Assembly (NCBI GenBank): GCA_034521465.1
Contig: JAXHMN010000008.1
Span: 1 to 64,000, forward strand
Direction: 5' to 3'
Source: SURF-28 sp034521465
Lineage (GTDB): Bacteria; Bacteroidota; Ignavibacteria; Ignavibacteriales; Melioribacteraceae
DNA: 64,000 nucleotides
Part shown: positions 36,481-47,366 of the stretch, piece after piece
Layout: each line of letters opens with the position of its first letter
Numbering within the stretch: position 1 is the stretch's first letter
Notes under the pieces: generated by a model
The model's input: the letters and a program-made list of their open reading frames with translations, nothing else
Told to the model about the DNA's origin: nothing
Databases searched by the model: none
Program-made: the position numbers and the translations under genes

Positions 36481-37410
36481 TTATTGATTAGAAACAACTT
36501 CAAAGAGTTCAACATCATCATACATGAAATTTTTCGGATTAAGTGCGATGCCGTTGTGTCTAACTTCATAGTGTAAATGAGGACCGGTTGACAGTTTCCC
36601 TGAATTGCCCGACTCGGCAATTGAATCTCCTCTGGTAACTTTTTGCCCTCTCTTAACATGAATTTTTGAAAGATGCGCATAAAGAGTTTTATAACCGAAT
36701 CCATGATCAATTTCAAGAGTTAATCCGTAACCTCCTCTGCGGCCGGCAAAAGTTACAACTCCACTGCCAGGTGAATAAACCGGTGTTCCGACATTAGCCA
36801 CTATATCTAATCCCGGATGGAGTCTTCGAACTTTTAGAATTGGATGCAATCTCATTCCAAATGAATCACTGACTCTTCCTTCCATTGGAATAATTGCGGG
36901 AATTGAACTGTATAGTTTTTCATTCAATTCTAAAGTGTTCGTTATTTCGTTATAATTACTTTTCTCTAATTCTAATTTTGCATATATCTCGTCAACATAT
37001 ACATTTAAACGTGACAATAAATTATCGAATTCAGATGAATTATTGGGAATAAATCCTTCAAAAACGCTACCGCCAACACCAATATTTCTGTCTTCTTCGG
37101 TTAACGGATCTAGATTGACTTTGAGTCTGAGGTCATTACTTTGAGAAAGGATGTAATTCAACTCATTTTCAAAATTTTCATATTTATCAACTAACCCGGT
37201 TACCTGTTTCTGAAGGTTTCTGTTTTTTTGCTGCAACGCTTTAACTTCAGAATCCGGATTAAGAATTTCATTAACAATGAAATATCCGCTAAAGACTAAA
37301 AATGCGTTAACAAGAGAGAAAAATATCACAAGGAAGACGAACTTCCTGTAGAAGTTTTTTATCTCGACAAATTTCAGTTTATTTTTTGAAAAGTAATAAA
37401 AGTGTTTCAT
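36481..37410 (-). CDS. M23-family murein endopeptidase
   Basis: 309 residues. One N-terminal transmembrane helix (FLVIFFSLVNAFLVFSGYFI), a periplasmic coiled coil (LQQKNRNLQKQVTGLVDKYE), then the LytM/M23 domain with metal ligands in RRLHPGLDIVANVGTPVY (H-x3-D) and GPHLHYEVRHNG (H-x-H), and YGLTLEIDHGFGYKTLYAHL. Cleaves peptide cross-links in cell-wall peptidoglycan. Complete domain, no frameshift. Confidence 0.92.
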   Translation of the reverse strand: MKHFYYFSKNKLKFVEIKNFYRKFVFLVIFFSLVNAFLVFSGYFIVNEILNPDSEVKALQQKNRNLQKQVTGLVDKYENFENELNYILSQSNDLRLKVNLDPLTEEDRNIGVGGSVFEGFIPNNSSEFDNLLSRLNVYVDEIYAKLELEKSNYNEITNTLELNEKLYSSIPAIIPMEGRVSDSFGMRLHPILKVRRLHPGLDIVANVGTPVYSPGSGVVTFAGRRGGYGLTLEIDHGFGYKTLYAHLSKIHVKRGQKVTRGDSIAESGNSGKLSTGPHLHYEVRHNGIALNPKNFMYDDVELFEVVSNQ

Positions 37411-37470
37411 AATTTCGGTGCGAAGTTAACAAAAGAGTTTATCCAAGTCAAGATAATTATTTTAATTATT

Positions 37471-38485
37471 TTATTCAAAATCATGCTCAAAATAATCGAT
37501 AACTCTATTTGTCTCTTTCCTTTTATTATTGATAGTATCGCTAAGGTTTTTTTGAAGTTCTTTTGCGGCATCATAGCCATAATGCTTCAAAAGGTAATTT
37601 AATGCGATCATTTCGGCAATTACGGTTAAATTTTTGCCGGGAACAATCGGTAATTTTATATACTGAATGTCAACATTTGTAATGTCAATTGTTTTGTCAT
37701 CAAGTCCGGTTCTTGTATAGTTTCCTTCATCTTTCCAAATTTCCAGCTCAACAACAAGCTCCAACCTCTTTTGAAATCTAATTGCACGTATACCAAACAT
37801 GCTTCGTACATCTACAATTCCGACTCCTCTGACTTCCATAAAGTGTTTAACCAAACTTGTTCCGGAGCCCATTAAAATTCCTTCACCTTTTTTTGTGAAG
37901 ATCACGACGTCATCGGCAACTAACCGGTGTCCTCTTTCTACAAGGTCTAAGGCAACTTCACTCTTCCCTATTCCGGATTTTCCGACGAATAACATTCCGA
38001 CTCCGTAAACATCGACAAAAGAACCGTGTATTGATATTCTTTCGGCAAATTGATCATCTAAAAAATCACCAATCAAATAAGAAGTTTTGGTTGTTGAGTA
38101 TTTGGAGCCAAATACCGCAACTTTATGATCATTTGCTAGGTCAATTACTTCTTCAGGCGGTACGTTGTTATCAGTAAATATTAGACATGGAATTTCGAAT
38201 TTGAAAATTCTTTCTAATGTTTTTTTTCTTTGGTCTTTCGTAAGCTGTTTTAAATATTCGGACTTCCGTATTACCAAAAATTTGGACTCTATTAAAGGAA
38301 AATAAATCAACAAACCCGGCAAGAGCTAAGCCGGGTCTGTGTAAATTTTGATCTGTAATTAATCTGTCGAATCCAACTTCATCATTTAACAATTTTATTT
38401 GAAATTGTTGTGAAGTGTTTTTGAAGAAAAAGTCGATTGAAATATGATTTTTCCGTGATATGTTTTTCTTATCAATATCAATCAT
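37471..38485 (-). CDS. hprK: HPr kinase/phosphorylase (N-terminal frameshift)
   Basis: Phosphorylates the Ser of HPr, a carbon-control switch. P loop in GMLFVGKSGIGKSEVALDLV; DGHRLVADDVV region (RGHRLVADDVVIFTKK) and the HPrK signature EVRGVGIVDVRSMFGIRAIR; LPIVPGKNLTVIAEMIALNY near the end. The N-terminal domain begins in another frame at 38485 (MIDIDKKNISRKNHISIDF, LNDEVGFDRLITDQNLHRPG, LALAGFVDLF) and joins near 38310. About 335 residues. The start overlaps the hpf stop by four bases. Confidence 0.92.
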
Positions 38486-38784
38486 CTGGATTTTGCTAAT
38501 CTTTTTGTTTTAAGTTTTCTGAGTTGTCGTTCCAATTTTGTTGCTGCTGAACTGACAGACTTTCTAAAATCATCCGTATTATCTTCTGCTTTGAATACTT
38601 TTCCTGGAACATGCAGTGTAATTTCTGCAGCTTTCACACTGTTATTATTATGTAAAAAACTGAGTACAACATTTACATCCATTATGTCGGAATTGAACTT
38701 TGTTAGTTTGTTCAATTCTTCCTTAATAAAATCATTCAATGAATCTTTAGCACGAAACTTACGAGAGGTAATTTGGATATTCAT
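38482..38784 (-). CDS. hpf: Ribosome hibernation promoting factor, short form
   Basis: 100 residues, S30AE/RaiA fold: NIQITSRKFRAKDSLNDFIK, KLTKFNSDIMDVNVVLSFLH, AAEITLHVPGKVFKAEDNTD, DFRKSVSSAATKLERQLRKL. Binds stationary-phase ribosomes. No C-terminal dimerisation extension, so short-form. The gene overlaps hprK and lies 11 bases after xerC, an order often seen in Bacteroidota and relatives. Confidence 0.9.
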   Translation of the reverse strand: MNIQITSRKFRAKDSLNDFIKEELNKLTKFNSDIMDVNVVLSFLHNNNSVKAAEITLHVPGKVFKAEDNTDDFRKSVSSAATKLERQLRKLKTKRLAKSR

Positions 38785-38794
38785 ATTCTCTCCT

Positions 38795-39691
38795 TTATGA
38801 TTTTGGGTGTGCGGATTTGTAAGTTTTTTTCAATTGTTCAATACTAACTTGAGTGTAAATTTGTGTTGTAGATAAATTTTGGTGACCGAGAATTTCTTTT
38901 ACCGCCATTAGGTCTGCGCCTTTGTTTAACATCTCTGTTGCGGAGCTATGCCTTAGGACGTGCGGACTTTTCTTTTCGATATCGTTTTCTTTACCAATAT
39001 ATTTTTTTACTACTCTATATACATACCATCGATCAATTGTGTTTCCGTCTTTTGAAACTAAAAAGTGATTTGATGCGGTAATATTTTTTCGCTGGTCAAA
39101 ATATTCTTTAATGATTTCTGAGGATTTGCTGCCAAGCGGAACAATACGGTATTTGGATCCTTTGCCAAGGACTTTTACAGTATTTTTAGAAAAGTCAACG
39201 TCGTGTATATTCAGGTCGCAAAGTTCAGTAACACGCAGAGAACAGCCGTAAAGTAGTTCGAAAATGGTTTTGTTCAAGTTCCTCCTAAAAACGTCCTGGT
39301 CTTCATCTATAAATGTAATAATTTTCAAAAAAGAATCAAGGTTTATTATTTCCGGTAGTTTTCGCTTGAATTTTGGATTTTTAATTCTTTTTGCCGGATT
39401 TTCAATATCTTCGATCGATTGTATGATGAAATCGAAGAAACTTCTTAAAGAGGAAAGCTTGCGGGAGACTGTGCTTTTTGAGAGTTGAAGTTGATTTAAA
39501 TGTATTAAATAGTGCTTAATCGTTTTTTCAGATACTTGCCTAATTGTACTAATATTTTTTTCTTCAGTAAATTTTTGAAATTGTGTAAGATCAATTTTGT
39601 AAGAAGATATTGTATTTGCAGAGTATCTTTTTACCGATTCGATCTCAGATAAAAATTCATTGATCAAAGAATTGAGATTTATCTCATTCAT
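38795..39691 (-). CDS. xerC: Tyrosine site-specific recombinase XerC/XerD-like
   Basis: 298 residues, intact; usual Xer length. Phage_int_SAM N-terminal part, then ELLYGCSLRVTELCDLN (Arg I), HVLRHSSATEMLNKGADLMA (H-x-x-R) and LGHQNLSTTQIYTQVS (His/Tyr nucleophile). Resolves chromosome dimers at dif with a partner Xer protein. It is a housekeeping gene, not part of the phage element. XerC versus XerD cannot be decided by eye. Overlaps topA by four bases. Confidence 0.85.
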   Translation of the reverse strand: MNEINLNSLINEFLSEIESVKRYSANTISSYKIDLTQFQKFTEEKNISTIRQVSEKTIKHYLIHLNQLQLSKSTVSRKLSSLRSFFDFIIQSIEDIENPAKRIKNPKFKRKLPEIINLDSFLKIITFIDEDQDVFRRNLNKTIFELLYGCSLRVTELCDLNIHDVDFSKNTVKVLGKGSKYRIVPLGSKSSEIIKEYFDQRKNITASNHFLVSKDGNTIDRWYVYRVVKKYIGKENDIEKKSPHVLRHSSATEMLNKGADLMAVKEILGHQNLSTTQIYTQVSIEQLKKTYKSAHPKS

Positions 39692-41900
39692 TCTTCGTTG
39701 CCTTCATCTTCATCCGGGGCTTTTGGTTTTGTCCAGCTTGCATAATCACAATCGGGATATTTACTGCATCCATAGAAAGTTTTTCCGCGTCTGGTTCTTT
39801 TCACAACAACATCACCCTCTTTACATTTTGGACATTTCATTCCTATATCAATTTGTTTTGTGAAATCACAATCGGGATAATTTGAACAACCGATAAATTT
39901 ACCAAATTTTCCAAATCGATAAATAGTTTTTCCGCCGCATTTTGGACAAGTCTCACCGGTATATTCCGGTTCGTTATTGTTGTTTGCAAATTCCTTAAGT
40001 GACTTTATATTTTTACACTCTGGATAATTTGTACATGCTAAAAATCTGCCAAATCTGCCAATTTTAATTTCCATTGGCGATCCGCATTTATCACATTCAA
40101 TTGGTTTTATATTATCTTCAACTTCCTTCAGATTTTCGGCAAAAGGAGTGTAGAAATCTTCGAGCGCTTTTTCATATTCAATTTCCCCGTCAGCCATTTG
40201 ATCGAGTTCGCCTTCCATCAGCGCAGTAAAATTTACATCCAATATTTTTGGAAAATTTTTGACGAGAAAACTATTTACTTTTTTCCTAAATCAGTAGGAA
40301 ACAACTTCCGCTGTTCTTGAACAACATACTCCCTATCATGCAATGTACCCATAATACTCGCGTATGTACTTGGTCTGCCTATACCGTTGCTTTCGAGAGC
40401 TTTAATTAAAGTACTTTCTGAAAATCTTGCCGGCGGTTTTGTGAAATGCTGATTCTTTTCAAGTTTAGATAGATCTAATTTTTGATCTTTTTTTAGTCCG
40501 ACAGGAATACTGCCAGGTTTATTATTATTGTTATCGCCATTATCTTCCTTTGATTCATCATACACACTTAAGAACCCAGGAAATAAAACAGCTGTTCCGG
40601 TAGCTCGAAATATATACTCATCAGCTTTAATGTTGACTGTAGTCGTTTCTAACTTAGCAGTCTCCATTTGTGAAGCAATAAATCTTTTCCAAATTAATTC
40701 GTATAACTTAAACTGATCTTTGTTTAGAAAATCTTTAACGGACTCAGGTGTAAATTTGGTTGATGTAGGACGTATCGCTTCATGCGCATCTTGAATATTT
40801 CCCTTTTTTCTTCTCAAAATTTCTTGGAGCCGAAGGTTTATATTCTTTACCGTATTTTTCTTCAATGTAATTTCTCGCACTTTCAACAATCTCATTACTT
40901 AAACGAGTTGAATCTGTACGCATATATGTTATTAAACCGCTAAAACCTTCATCGCCTAACTCAAGTCCTTCATATAAACTTTGTGCAACCATCATGGTTT
41001 TTCTTGGACGAAAACTTAAGGTTTTTGATGCTTCGGATTGCAGAGTCGATGTAATAAACGGTGGATATGGATTCCGGCTTGTTTCCTTTTTTGTTACATC
41101 ATTTATTACAAATTCATTTTTACTTTTTACATCGGCAAATATTTTTTCGGCTTCTTCTTGATTACGGATTGCATAATTTTTTGAAAAGAATTCTTTCCAT
41201 TCTTTTTCGGTCATCTCAGGTTTGGGCGGTACTTTAATAGGTTTGTCTTCAACCGAATAAAGTTTTGCTTCAAGAGATTTTTTGTATCAGTGTTAAACTC
41301 CCCGACTAATGACCAATATTCTGTTGCGATAAACGCATCAATTAACTCTTCTCTTTCACAAATTAAACGAAGCGCAACAGATTGCACTCTGCCGGCTGAT
41401 AGTGAATTTGTGGATTCTTCAATCATTGCACGCCATAAAAAAGGACTAATCTTATAACCAATTATTCGATCCATCACCCTTCTGGCGCGTTGTGAAATTA
41501 CCAAATTGGAATTTACGTGCACCGGTGCAGCCATCGATTTTTTAACCGATTCTTTTGTTATCTCATTAAACAAAACTCTGTAAATTTCTTCATTGTCTTT
41601 CCCATCTATTATATCAATAATATCCTGAGCAATTGCTTCGCCTTCGCGGTCGGGGTCAGTTGCAATAAATACCCGGTCAGCTTTTTTTACCAATGATTTT
41701 ATTTTTTTAATCAGATCGCCTTTGCCGCGCATATTCATAAGTTTAGGAGCAAAACCATTTTCGATATCTACACCCAATTTAGTTTTAGGTAAATTTCTTA
41801 AATGTCCAACTGTAGCTTCAACAGTATAATTTCTGCCCAAATATTTATTAATTGTTTTAGCTTTGGAAGGCGATTCCACTAGTACAAGATTTTTAGCCAT
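39688..41900 (-). CDS. topA: DNA topoisomerase I (frameshifted)
   Basis: Relaxes negative supercoils. Frame 1 (41211-41900): NLVLVESPSKAKTINKYLGR, IATDPDREGEAIAQDIID (Toprim), SAGRVQSVALRLICEREEL. Frame 2 (40780-41214): GLITYMRTDSTRLSNEIVE with the active-site Tyr. Frame 3 (40275-40895): DAHEAIRPTSTKFTPESV, FSESTLIKALESNGIGRPS, TYASIMGTLHDREYV. Frame 4 (39688-40242): three four-Cys zinc ribbons (CDKCGSPMEIKIGRFGRFLAC pattern). Total about 735 residues. Shifts near 41290, 40810 and 40265. An essential gene broken three times, the strongest evidence for indel errors in this sequence. Confidence 0.93.
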
Positions 41901-41913
41901 GTTTAATTACCGT

Positions 41914-42375
41914 TTAATTGATAGTATCTGAAGAATATAGAAGCACCCTGCTGCCGGGAAGGATATCTGAATTGAAATCTATAAGCGATATTAATATGAT
42001 CCAATTTATATCTTCTTTTGTGATCAAATCTTTTGGATACATCATAATTTGCTCAAGTATCATCTCTAAATCATTGTTGCTCAATAGACCAACATTTATT
42101 AAATGGATAAGATAATTATAGTTTTCAACACCAATAACGTCTTGTTCCTCTTCACTCAGCATCCGGAAATTTATTGAGTTAATGTTCCGGTTGGATTCTT
42201 CTTTTAATTTATTACTCAACACCTTATCGAAAATCAAACTAAAAGCTACACCTACAGTTTGATTGTCGTAACTCTTATCTTTTTTCAATAATGTGTCAAC
42301 TTCGTCTAACGAATAATTTTTATTCAATCCGTCTAATATTTTTGCAAGAACTTCAACAATTTTATTTGTCATCAT
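41914..42375 (-). CDS. smg: DUF494/Smg-like protein
   Basis: 153 residues, intact. Contains INFRMLSEEEQDVIGVENYN, YLIHLINVGLLSNNDLEMIL, EQIMMYPKDLITKEDINWII, the Smg/DUF494 pattern (R-x-(F/L)-(T/S)-E-E-E, then G-L/V-L-x-x-x-x-x-E and D-I/L-x-W-x-x-L). Function not established. It is next to topA, as in many Proteobacteria, which supports the identification. Stop of ybeY overlaps its start (42362-42375). Confidence 0.7.
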   Translation of the reverse strand: MMTNKIVEVLAKILDGLNKNYSLDEVDTLLKKDKSYDNQTVGVAFSLIFDKVLSNKLKEESNRNINSINFRMLSEEEQDVIGVENYNYLIHLINVGLLSNNDLEMILEQIMMYPKDLITKEDINWIILISLIDFNSDILPGSRVLLYSSDTIN

Positions 42376-42814
42376 TTTCCAATATTTTAATATCTTTATG
42401 AAAAATCAAATCAACTAATCTATTTTCTTCTTTCTGCATCTTTTTTCTGTCACTTTCGTTTATATCATCATAACCTGTTAGATGAAGAATTCCATGAATT
42501 ATCAAACGTATCAATTCATTTTGAACGGTTATATTAAAACTTTTAGCGTTCTCTTCGGCAGTTTTTATACATATATAACTTTCAGCATCCAAGATATAAT
42601 TTTGTGAGGAATAATTAAATGTGATAATATCCGTACTCCCCTTATGCTCTAAATATTCCTCATTGAGAAATTTTATGTGTTGCGAACTAACAAAATTTAT
42701 TTGTAAAAAAGAAATAGAAAATTTTAGTTCCTTTTTGAGCCGGCTGATTACGTGATGAACATTTTGCTTATTTATTGAATATTGTTCTTCAGTTTCAACT
42801 CTAAGATTTTTCAT
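42362..42814 (-). CDS. ybeY: Endoribonuclease YbeY (rRNA maturation factor)
   Basis: 150 residues, intact. NFVSSQHIKFLNEEYLEHKG, STDIITFNYSSQN (S/T-D-V/I-L/I-S/T-F) and metal site IIHGILHLTGYDDINESDRK. The canonical third ligand His (GYDH) is Asp here, as in the GYKDK-type motif of Bacteroidota YbeY, so the enzyme is likely normal for its clade. Acts in 16S rRNA 3' processing and ribosome quality control. Confidence 0.9.
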   Translation of the reverse strand: MKNLRVETEEQYSINKQNVHHVISRLKKELKFSISFLQINFVSSQHIKFLNEEYLEHKGSTDIITFNYSSQNYILDAESYICIKTAEENAKSFNITVQNELIRLIIHGILHLTGYDDINESDRKKMQKEENRLVDLIFHKDIKILENDDK

Positions 42815-42870
42815 ATGTTAGACTTCAACCTCAAGACCGTCATATGAACAATAACACTTAACCGGACTAT

Positions 42871-43683
42871 TCAACTCTTTAAAAATTCTTTTGTTTCGTT
42901 TTCTATAGCCGCAATTTTATTATCATTATAATCAGGATCATAATGGAAAAGGAACATTTTTTTAACGTTGGCTAAAGTTGCAAAAATTGCCGAAGAATAA
43001 TTGTTTGAATGCCCCCACCCGATTTTTTCTGCGTAGTCTTCAAATTGGTACATCGAATCATGAATAAGAATATCAGCATTTTTTGAAAACTCGATTAATT
43101 GAGAATTTAAATCGGCAATTTTTTCTTTAGTAGGAAACTGATTTTTTGCGTCATAAAATAATTCATTGTCGGTCATATAGACAATTGTTTTTCCATTAAC
43201 TCTAATCTTAAAAGAAAGAGTACCTTCGGAATGATGACTATTAATCGTCTCAACTTCGAACCCGTTAATCATAGTTTTATTATCGGATGAAATTCTCTGA
43301 TACTTTACTTTATCTTTAAATATATCTGCTGTAACAGGAAAATAATTGGGGTCCCACTGAGTTTCAAAGACTTTGCTTATTGAAGCTCCTAGTTTAGATT
43401 CGGAATATATATGCAATTTACATTTATCATTATATATCGGTTGAAAAAACGGTAAACCTTGTATATGATCCCAATGTGTGTGAGTTATAAGTAAATGAAG
43501 TTCTTCACACATACTATTTTGCAAAAGATCATTACCTAATTCTCTTGCGCCGGTTCCGGCATCTAGAATTAAGAAATCGTTATTATTTGTAATCTGTATG
43601 CACGAAGTATTTCCGCCAAATTTTATTGTACTTTTTCCGGGAACGGGTATCGAACCTCTCGTTCCCCAAAATTTTAATTTCAT
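42871..43683 (-). CDS. MBL-fold metal-dependent hydrolase
   Basis: 270 residues, intact. Starts MKLKFWGTRGSIPVPGK, ILDAGTGARELGNDL, then the metal site LLITHTHWDHIQGLPFFQPI (H-x-H-x-D-H), HHSEGTLSFKIRVNGK, ILIHDSMYQFEDY and LFHYDPDYND. This is the arylsulfatase/PhnP-like branch of the metallo-beta-lactamase fold; substrate unknown. Overlaps the end of the gamma-carbonic anhydrase-like gene by four bases. Confidence 0.85.
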   Translation of the reverse strand: MKLKFWGTRGSIPVPGKSTIKFGGNTSCIQITNNNDFLILDAGTGARELGNDLLQNSMCEELHLLITHTHWDHIQGLPFFQPIYNDKCKLHIYSESKLGASISKVFETQWDPNYFPVTADIFKDKVKYQRISSDNKTMINGFEVETINSHHSEGTLSFKIRVNGKTIVYMTDNELFYDAKNQFPTKEKIADLNSQLIEFSKNADILIHDSMYQFEDYAEKIGWGHSNNYSSAIFATLANVKKMFLFHYDPDYNDNKIAAIENETKEFLKS

Positions 43684-44242
43684 TTAAAATTATCCCGGTC
43701 TATTAATGATTCTACTGTTATTTTTGTGTAATTAACATATCTTTCCGCAGAAGATTGAAGATCATCAATTTCTTCTTTTGTTAAATCTCGAATAACTCTC
43801 GCCGGAATACCACCAACAAGTTTTCCCGAAGGAACAACAAAACCGGGTTTAATAACTGCTCCGGCAGCAACCATTGAGTTTGACTCAACCAGGCGCCGTC
43901 TAAAATTATTGCACCCATTCCAATTAGACAAAGATCATTAAGTGTACAACCATGTAGAGTAACCGAATGACCAATAGTTACTTTATCACCGATATTTAAA
44001 GGAAACTTTCCATTTGTAACATGAAGCATTGAGTTGTCCTGCACATTTGTCATACGCCCTATTTTAATATAATGAACATCTCCTCTAATTATTGTATTGT
44101 ACCATACACTAGAATTTTCACCAATAACAACATCACCTATAATTTTACTTCCGGATGCTAAAAAAACAGAATCATGAAGTTTCGGAAAAGTTTCCTGATA
44201 TGGAAATAATTTATTCTCGTTATCTAATTGATATCTCTTCAT
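43680..44242 (-). CDS. Gamma-carbonic anhydrase-like hexapeptide protein (frameshifted)
   Basis: Left-handed beta-helix protein of about 187 residues. Frame 1: SKIIGDVVIGENSSVWYNTI, IRGDVHYIKIGRMTNVQDNS, IGHSVTLHGCTLNDLCLIGM, GAIILDGAW. Frame 2, after a shift near 43895: SMVAAGAVIKPGFVVPSGKL, VGGIPARVIRDLTKEEID. The R-G-D and the His positions (NSMLHVTN, GHSVTLHGC) fit the zinc site of YrdA/PaaY-type enzymes. Carbonic anhydrase activity is not certain for this branch. Confidence 0.85.
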
Positions 44243-44249
44243 AAGATTT

Positions 44250-45842
44250 TTAATAATTCTTCAACATTTCTTTTGCTTCATTTAATCTCAATAACGCTTC
44301 TCTGAATGGTTCGTCTTGGTTTAAAAGCGTCATATACCAACCTTTGCTGTTAAAAATATCGCGTGCTAAGTATGCTTTCAATATATCTTTAATATAACCT
44401 ATATCATTTGAAAATTCATTCTCATTTATTTCGACATTTTTTGATTGTAGAAATATTTTAAAACTGTTAATTACTTCATCAGTAATAATCACGTTGGAAG
44501 AAAATTCGCTTAAATTGTTTTGAAAATTATCCGGCACAGTTAAGTTGCCGTCATCAATTTGCGATCTTATGAAATGATAAAATAAATTTTTACTACGTAC
44601 CGAGGCGGTGAAGTTAGTTAAATCAGCTGTCTTAACGAAATAATCTGGTTCAATGCCGCCATTGCTATAAACTTTTCTTCCGTTTGCAGTCTCATAGACA
44701 GGATCAGCTAAATCTGTGGAATCATGTAATTACAGTTGTACGAATCATTTGTACGATTCATAATTTCGGCATAATATGATTTTTTATCCGTGTATGGTCT
44801 CTGAATAGCTCTTCCCGAAGGAGTAAGAATATTCCGAAATTGTCAAACGAACAGCGGAGTTATCAGATAACAAAAATGAACGCTGAACTAAACCTTTGCC
44901 GAATGATGTTTCACCAATTACCAAACCTCTGTCCCAATCTTGAACAGCGCCGGAAACAATTTCACTGGCCGATGCGCTTCCTCTGTTGATTAAAATTATA
45001 AGTGGTATATCTTCATATTGAGAAGCTACACTTGCTTTAAATTCTTCATCAAACTCTGAAATTCTTCCATCGGTAAAAACAATTAATTTTTCTCCGTCAA
45101 TAAAGAGGTCGCTTATCGAAACTGATTGATCGAGATATCCACCGGAATTATTTCTTAGATCTAATACAAGATATTTCATCCCTCCGTTACTCAAATCTGA
45201 CAGAGCAGATTTAAGTTCATCCGTTGTTTTCTCCGCAAATCTGCTTAATCTAACATAACCGACTGAGTCTTGAACAATAAAAGAAGTTTCAACAGAATTT
45301 ATTGGAATAACATCTCTTGTAATTGTAAAATCAAAAAGTTCGTCTAGTGACGGGCGATAAATTGAAATTTTAACTTCGCTTCCTTTCTCTCCTCTCAACA
45401 TTCTGACTACATCGGTATTTGAAAAACCGACAGCCGACGAATCTTCAATGCCGATAATTTTATCGCCGGGTTGAATTCCAAGTTCTTCGCTCGGACCACC
45501 AATGATTGGTGAAATAACAGTGATTGTATCGTCAATTATCTGAAATTCAATTCCAATTCCCTCGAAGCTTCCTTCAAATTCTTCTTCAATTACTTCTTGA
45601 ATATCTGCGGGAATGTATGTTGAATGAGGATCAAGTTTGGACAAAATACCTTCAATTGCAGTTTCGGATAAAGTATCGGGATCAATTTCATCGATGTAGT
45701 ACTGCTGGGTTAGCTTGAGTACGCTTTCAACTTTATTGAATTCAGAAATGGAACTGCTTGTCAGCCATTTTCCAATCTGAAAACCGACAAGCAATCCAAT
45801 TATTAGGATCAAGATTTTACTAAAACGTTTATCAGCAGCCAT
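44250..45842 (-). CDS. C-terminal processing peptidase, S41 family (frameshifted)
   Basis: N-terminal transmembrane anchor (ILILIIGLLVGFQIGKWLTS), PDZ domain (FEGIGIEFQIIDDTITVISP, EELGIQPGDKIIGIEDSSAV), then the catalytic S41 core: RNNSGGYLDQSVSISDLFID, ILINRGSASASEIVSGAVQD (catalytic Ser) and VIGETSFGKGLVQRSF (Lys). Frame 2 (44250-44537) is the helical C-terminal part; 44540-44790 links them through shifts (YTDKKSYYAEIMNRTND). About 530 residues. Periplasmic protease that trims or degrades envelope proteins. Confidence 0.9.
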
Positions 45843-45844
45843 GG

Positions 45845-47353
45845 TTACTTCTGCGGTCTCATTTGAGGAAAGAAAATTACATCTCTAATTGACTTTTGAT
45901 TTGTAAGGAGCATAACCAACCGGTCAATACCAATTCCTAGCCCGGCAGTCGGCGGCATTCCATATTCCAAAGAACGAATAAAATCTTCATCAATTTGATG
46001 TGCCTCTTGGTCGCCTGCTTCGCCATATTTTCTTTGTTCTTCGAACCTCTCTCTTTGGTCAATCGGATCGTTCAACTCGGAGAAAGCATTGCATATTTCA
46101 CGTCCCACAATAAAACCTTCAAATCTTTCTACCAGTCCGTTTTTATCTCTATGTTTTTTTGCCAATGGGGATAACTCAAGCGGATAGTCAATTAAAAATG
46201 TTGGTTCAATTAATTTTGGTTGAACCGTCAGTTCAAATAATTCATCAATGAGAGTTCCTTTGTTTTCCGTGCCGTCAATTTCACCGCCGCGTTTTTTAAT
46301 TTCTTCTTTTAATTCATCTTCCGAAGCTGATAGAATATCCATACCAGTTTCTTCCATAATTGATTCAACCATTGAAACTCTTTTCCACGGGGCTTTGAAA
46401 CTGATTTGATGACCTTCAACCTCAAACTCACTTGTTCCAAAAACATTTTGACAAATGTTGTTGACCATTTCTTCAACAAATTCCATCATCCAATTATAAT
46501 CTTTATATGCGGCATACAATTCCATCATTGTGAATTCCGGGTTGTGAGTTCTATCCATCCCTTCATTTCTAAAATCTTTGGAAATTTCATATACCCCGTC
46601 AAATCCGCCTACAACCAATCTTTTGAGATAAAGTTCATCTGCGATTCTGAGATATAGCTCCATATCTAAAGTGTTGTGATGAGTTACAAATGGACGAGCC
46701 GCAGCGCCACCATATAGAGGTTGCAGAATTGGTGTTTCAACTTCGAGCATTCCTTTTTCATCCAAAAACTTTCTCATCTCTGTAATTATCTTCGATCTTT
46801 TTACGAAGACATCTTTCACTTCAGGGTTAACAATTAAATCAACATATCTTTGGCGATAACGTAATTCTTTATCTGTGAATTGATCGTGAATCACTTTGTT
46901 GCCGGATTCATCTGTAGTCTCTTTAGCAATCGGGATCGGGCGAACGGATTTTGTTAAAAGTGTTAGTGATTTTGAGTGAACTGATATTTCGCCCGTTCTC
47001 GTCTTAAAAACAAATCCATCTACGCCAATTATATCACCGATATCAAGAAGTTTAAATGCGTTATAAGCTTCCCCTATTTCATCCTTCTTTAAATAGATTT
47101 GAATTTTTCCTTTATCATCTTGAATGTGTGCAAATGATGCTTTCCCCATCCTTCTGATTGCCATTATTCTACCGGCAATTGCAACATCTTTGGATTCTAA
47201 CTCATCAAAATTTTCTTTTATTTCAGTCGATTTATGAGTGACGTTAAAACTATAAGCAAAAGGTTGAAAACCTTTTTCTTTCAGTTCATTCAATTCATCA
47301 ATTCTTCTTTGCATTAAAGTGTTGAGATCTTCATTCATATTTTTCTGTTCCAA
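45845..47353 (-). CDS. lysS: Lysyl-tRNA synthetase, class II
   Basis: 502 residues, intact. OB-fold anticodon domain (VAIAGRIMAIRRMGKASFAH, IQDDKGKIQIYLKKDEIG), class II motif 2 (FRNEGMDRTHNPEFTMMELY) and motif 3 (GMPPTAGLGIGIDRLVMLLT). EISKDFRNEGMD and HNTLDMELYLRIADELYLKR are also diagnostic. Ends three bases before the ctp gene. Confidence 0.97.
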   Translation of the reverse strand: MEQKNMNEDLNTLMQRRIDELNELKEKGFQPFAYSFNVTHKSTEIKENFDELESKDVAIAGRIMAIRRMGKASFAHIQDDKGKIQIYLKKDEIGEAYNAFKLLDIGDIIGVDGFVFKTRTGEISVHSKSLTLLTKSVRPIPIAKETTDESGNKVIHDQFTDKELRYRQRYVDLIVNPEVKDVFVKRSKIITEMRKFLDEKGMLEVETPILQPLYGGAAARPFVTHHNTLDMELYLRIADELYLKRLVVGGFDGVYEISKDFRNEGMDRTHNPEFTMMELYAAYKDYNWMMEFVEEMVNNICQNVFGTSEFEVEGHQISFKAPWKRVSMVESIMEETGMDILSASEDELKEEIKKRGGEIDGTENKGTLIDELFELTVQPKLIEPTFLIDYPLELSPLAKKHRDKNGLVERFEGFIVGREICNAFSELNDPIDQRERFEEQRKYGEAGDQEAHQIDEDFIRSLEYGMPPTAGLGIGIDRLVMLLTNQKSIRDVIFFPQMRPQK

Positions 47354-47366
47354 AATTCCTCCGGAA

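Noticed and set aside
38795..39691. Second phage integrase in the core region.
   Set aside because: Length, motif spacing and position beside hpf and topA fit a housekeeping Xer recombinase; no att-like repeat is nearby.
42400..42500. YbeY with an inactive metal site because GYDH is GYDD.
   Set aside because: Bacteroidota-type YbeY proteins have a variant motif at this position, so the change is normal for the likely clade.
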